From: Streptomyces dangxiongensis
Lineage (GTDB): Bacteria; Actinomycetota; Actinomycetes; Streptomycetales; Streptomycetaceae
DNA: 64,000 bases
Assembly (NCBI RefSeq): GCF_003675325.1
Contig: NZ_CP033073.1
Location: forward strand, 5,642,001-5,706,000
Direction of reading: 5' to 3'
The notes under the pieces were generated by a model. It was not told the DNA's origin, did not search any database, and saw only the letters and a program-made list of their open reading frames with translations. Of this stretch, positions 62,858 through 64,000 are shown piece by piece (the stretch's first letter is position 1; each line of letters opens with the position of its first letter). The translations under genes and the position numbers were made by a program.

Positions 62858-63823
62858 TCAGACGGCCTGGGCCGCGATGTACGCGCCGCGCTTCTCCACG
62901 GCCATCCGGTAGAGGCGGCCGGCGCGGTAGGACGACCGCACCAGCGGGCCGGACATCACCCCGGAGAAGCCGATCTGCTCGGCCTCCTCCTTCAGCTCCA
63001 CGAACTCGTGCGGCTTGACCCAGCGCTCCACCGGGTGGTGGCGGACGGAGGGACGCAGGTACTGGGTGATGGTGATCAGCTCGCAGCCCGCGTCGTGCAA
63101 CTGCCGCAGCGCCTCGCCGACCTCCTCACGGGTCTCGCCCATGCCGAGGATCAGGTTGGACTTGGTGACCAGGCCGAAGTCGCGGGCCTCGGTGATGACC
63201 TTCAGCGAGCGCTCGTAGCGGAAGCCGGGGCGGATGCGCTTGAAGATCCGGGGGACCGTCTCGACGTTGTGCGCGAAGACCTCGGGCCGCGCGGAGAAGA
63301 CCTCCGCGAGCTGCTCGGGGACCGCGTTGAAGTCCGGGGCGAGCAGCTCGACCTTGGTGCGGCCCTCCGCGCGGCCGGCGGTCTGCTCGTGGATCTGCCG
63401 CACGGTCTCGGCGTACAGCCAGGCGCCGCCGTCGTCGAGGTCGTCACGTGCCACGCCGGTGATGGTGGCGTAGTTCAGGTCCATGGTGACCACGGACTCG
63501 CCGACGCGGCGCGGCTCGTCCCGGTCCAGCGCCTCGGGCCTGCCGGTGTCGATCTGACAGAAGTCGCAGCGCCGGGTGCACTGGTCGCCGCCGATGAGGA
63601 AGGTCGCCTCGCGGTCCTCCCAGCACTCGTAGATGTTCGGGCAGCCGGCTTCCTGGCAGACCGTGTGCAGGCCCTCGCTCTTCACGAGGCCCTGCATCTT
63701 CGTGTACTCGGGGCCCATTTTCGCCCGGGTCTTGATCCACTCGGGCTTGCGCTCGATGGGGGTCTGGCTGTTGCGGACCTCCAGGCGCAGCATCTTGCGT
63801 CCGTCGGGTGCGACTGCGGACAC
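62858..63823 (-). CDS. lipA: Lipoyl synthase
   Basis: A 321-aa radical SAM enzyme that inserts two sulphur atoms into protein-bound octanoyl chains. Both iron-sulphur sites are visible: auxiliary cluster [12 protein letters not shown] and radical SAM motif CTRRCDFC. The end matches LipA ([22 protein letters not shown]). GTG at 63823 as start. It lies 102 bp downstream of the end of a probable lipB, which provides its octanoyl substrate. Confidence 0.97.
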   Translation of the reverse strand: MSAVAPDGRKMLRLEVRNSQTPIERKPEWIKTRAKMGPEYTKMQGLVKSEGLHTVCQEAGCPNIYECWEDREATFLIGGDQCTRRCDFCQIDTGRPEALDRDEPRRVGESVVTMDLNYATITGVARDDLDDGGAWLYAETVRQIHEQTAGRAEGRTKVELLAPDFNAVPEQLAEVFSARPEVFAHNVETVPRIFKRIRPGFRYERSLKVITEARDFGLVTKSNLILGMGETREEVGEALRQLHDAGCELITITQYLRPSVRHHPVERWVKPHEFVELKEEAEQIGFSGVMSGPLVRSSYRAGRLYRMAVEKRGAYIAAQAV

Positions 63824-63925
63824 GACCGGCTCCCTAGCGATTGATTCTTCGGCGTTCCCCAGGGTACGCCCGTTGATTTCATGGCCCGGCGCGGGCGCCG
63901 TCCAGCGGGGGGCGGCGGGCCGCTG

Positions 63926-64000
63926 CTACGCGGGCGTCCGCTCGATCACCCGCGGCCTGAGGTCCGCGTTCTCCAGGATGTCGCTCAGGTGCTTCTCGAC
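63926..64000 (-). CDS. lipB: C-terminal end of probable octanoyltransferase (partial)
   Basis: The minus-strand frame ending at TAG (63926-63928) reads VEKHLSDILENADLRPRVI then ERTPA and runs off the right edge. Only 24 residues are visible. The identification as LipB rests on its place directly upstream of lipA, the usual order in Streptomyces, and on the acceptable fit of the tail. Confidence 0.55.
   Translation of the reverse strand, partial: VEKHLSDILENADLRPRVIERTPA

Overview
The window is chromosomal DNA of a Streptomyces. It has very high GC, third-position GC bias with long antisense shadow ORFs, GTG starts, and gene families typical of the genus (glnE, glnA with a GlnR operator, malR-malEFG-aglA, a whiE-type spore-pigment cluster, XRE/DUF397 pairs). 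From memory, gene order resembles the S. coelicolor segment that runs from lipA/glnA to glnE/mal. No database was searched.

Left part (1-11 kb): a PLP-dependent Orn/Lys/Arg-type decarboxylase; a tightly packed minus-strand operon (secreted phosphoesterase, MFS transporter, membrane-anchored beta-propeller protein); a DUF72 protein; glnE; and a PAP2 membrane phosphatase. 11-23 kb is a complete maltodextrin system. Secreted alpha-amylase and type I pullulanase cut starch outside the cell, MalE-MalF-MalG import maltodextrins, AglA hydrolyses them inside, and the LacI-type MalR is divergent from malE with operator-like repeats between them. No ATPase gene is present here. 23-42 kb is a mixed core region: a TetR regulator, a degraded ferredoxin-reductase pseudogene, a membrane-anchored protein with a sigma-factor-like N-terminus, secreted Q/N-repeat proteins, a NarL-type two-component system, an epimerase, an OmpR-type DNA-binding protein, an ArsC-like protein, a hydrolase, pspAB with a frameshifted htpX, and remnant small genes. 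glnA (42.5-43.9 kb, target of GlnE) carries a clear two-box GlnR site and is divergent from an RDD membrane protein gene.

44.8-53.1 kb is a whiE/cur/sch-type type II polyketide cluster: divergent FAD hydroxylase, SchA/CurD-like protein, cupin, KS-alpha, KS-beta, ACP, two cyclases and a convergent O-methyltransferase. A secreted beta-helix protein and a disrupted Tat-type gene follow.

54,997-61,682 is an integrated element of about 6.7 kb. It sits in the 3' end of a DUF4191 membrane-protein gene and is bounded by an identical 11-bp core. The original 3' tail of the target gene is displaced to 54,951-55,010, and the element supplies a substitute tail. The element carries an XRE/DUF397 pair, three overlapping small genes, a radical-SAM/SPASM maturase (one frameshift), a coupled 34-aa RiPP-like precursor, a phosphotransferase-like protein, an IS5-family insertion, and the C-terminal half of a large serine integrase. 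When the two core copies are joined as they would be in the excised circle, the integrase frame continues across the junction to a stop codon followed by a perfect terminator. Integration therefore splits the 3' end of the integrase gene. This element is the most interesting object in the window.

The right end returns to core genes: DUF4191 protein, a 65-aa conserved protein, lipA, and the end of a probable lipB.
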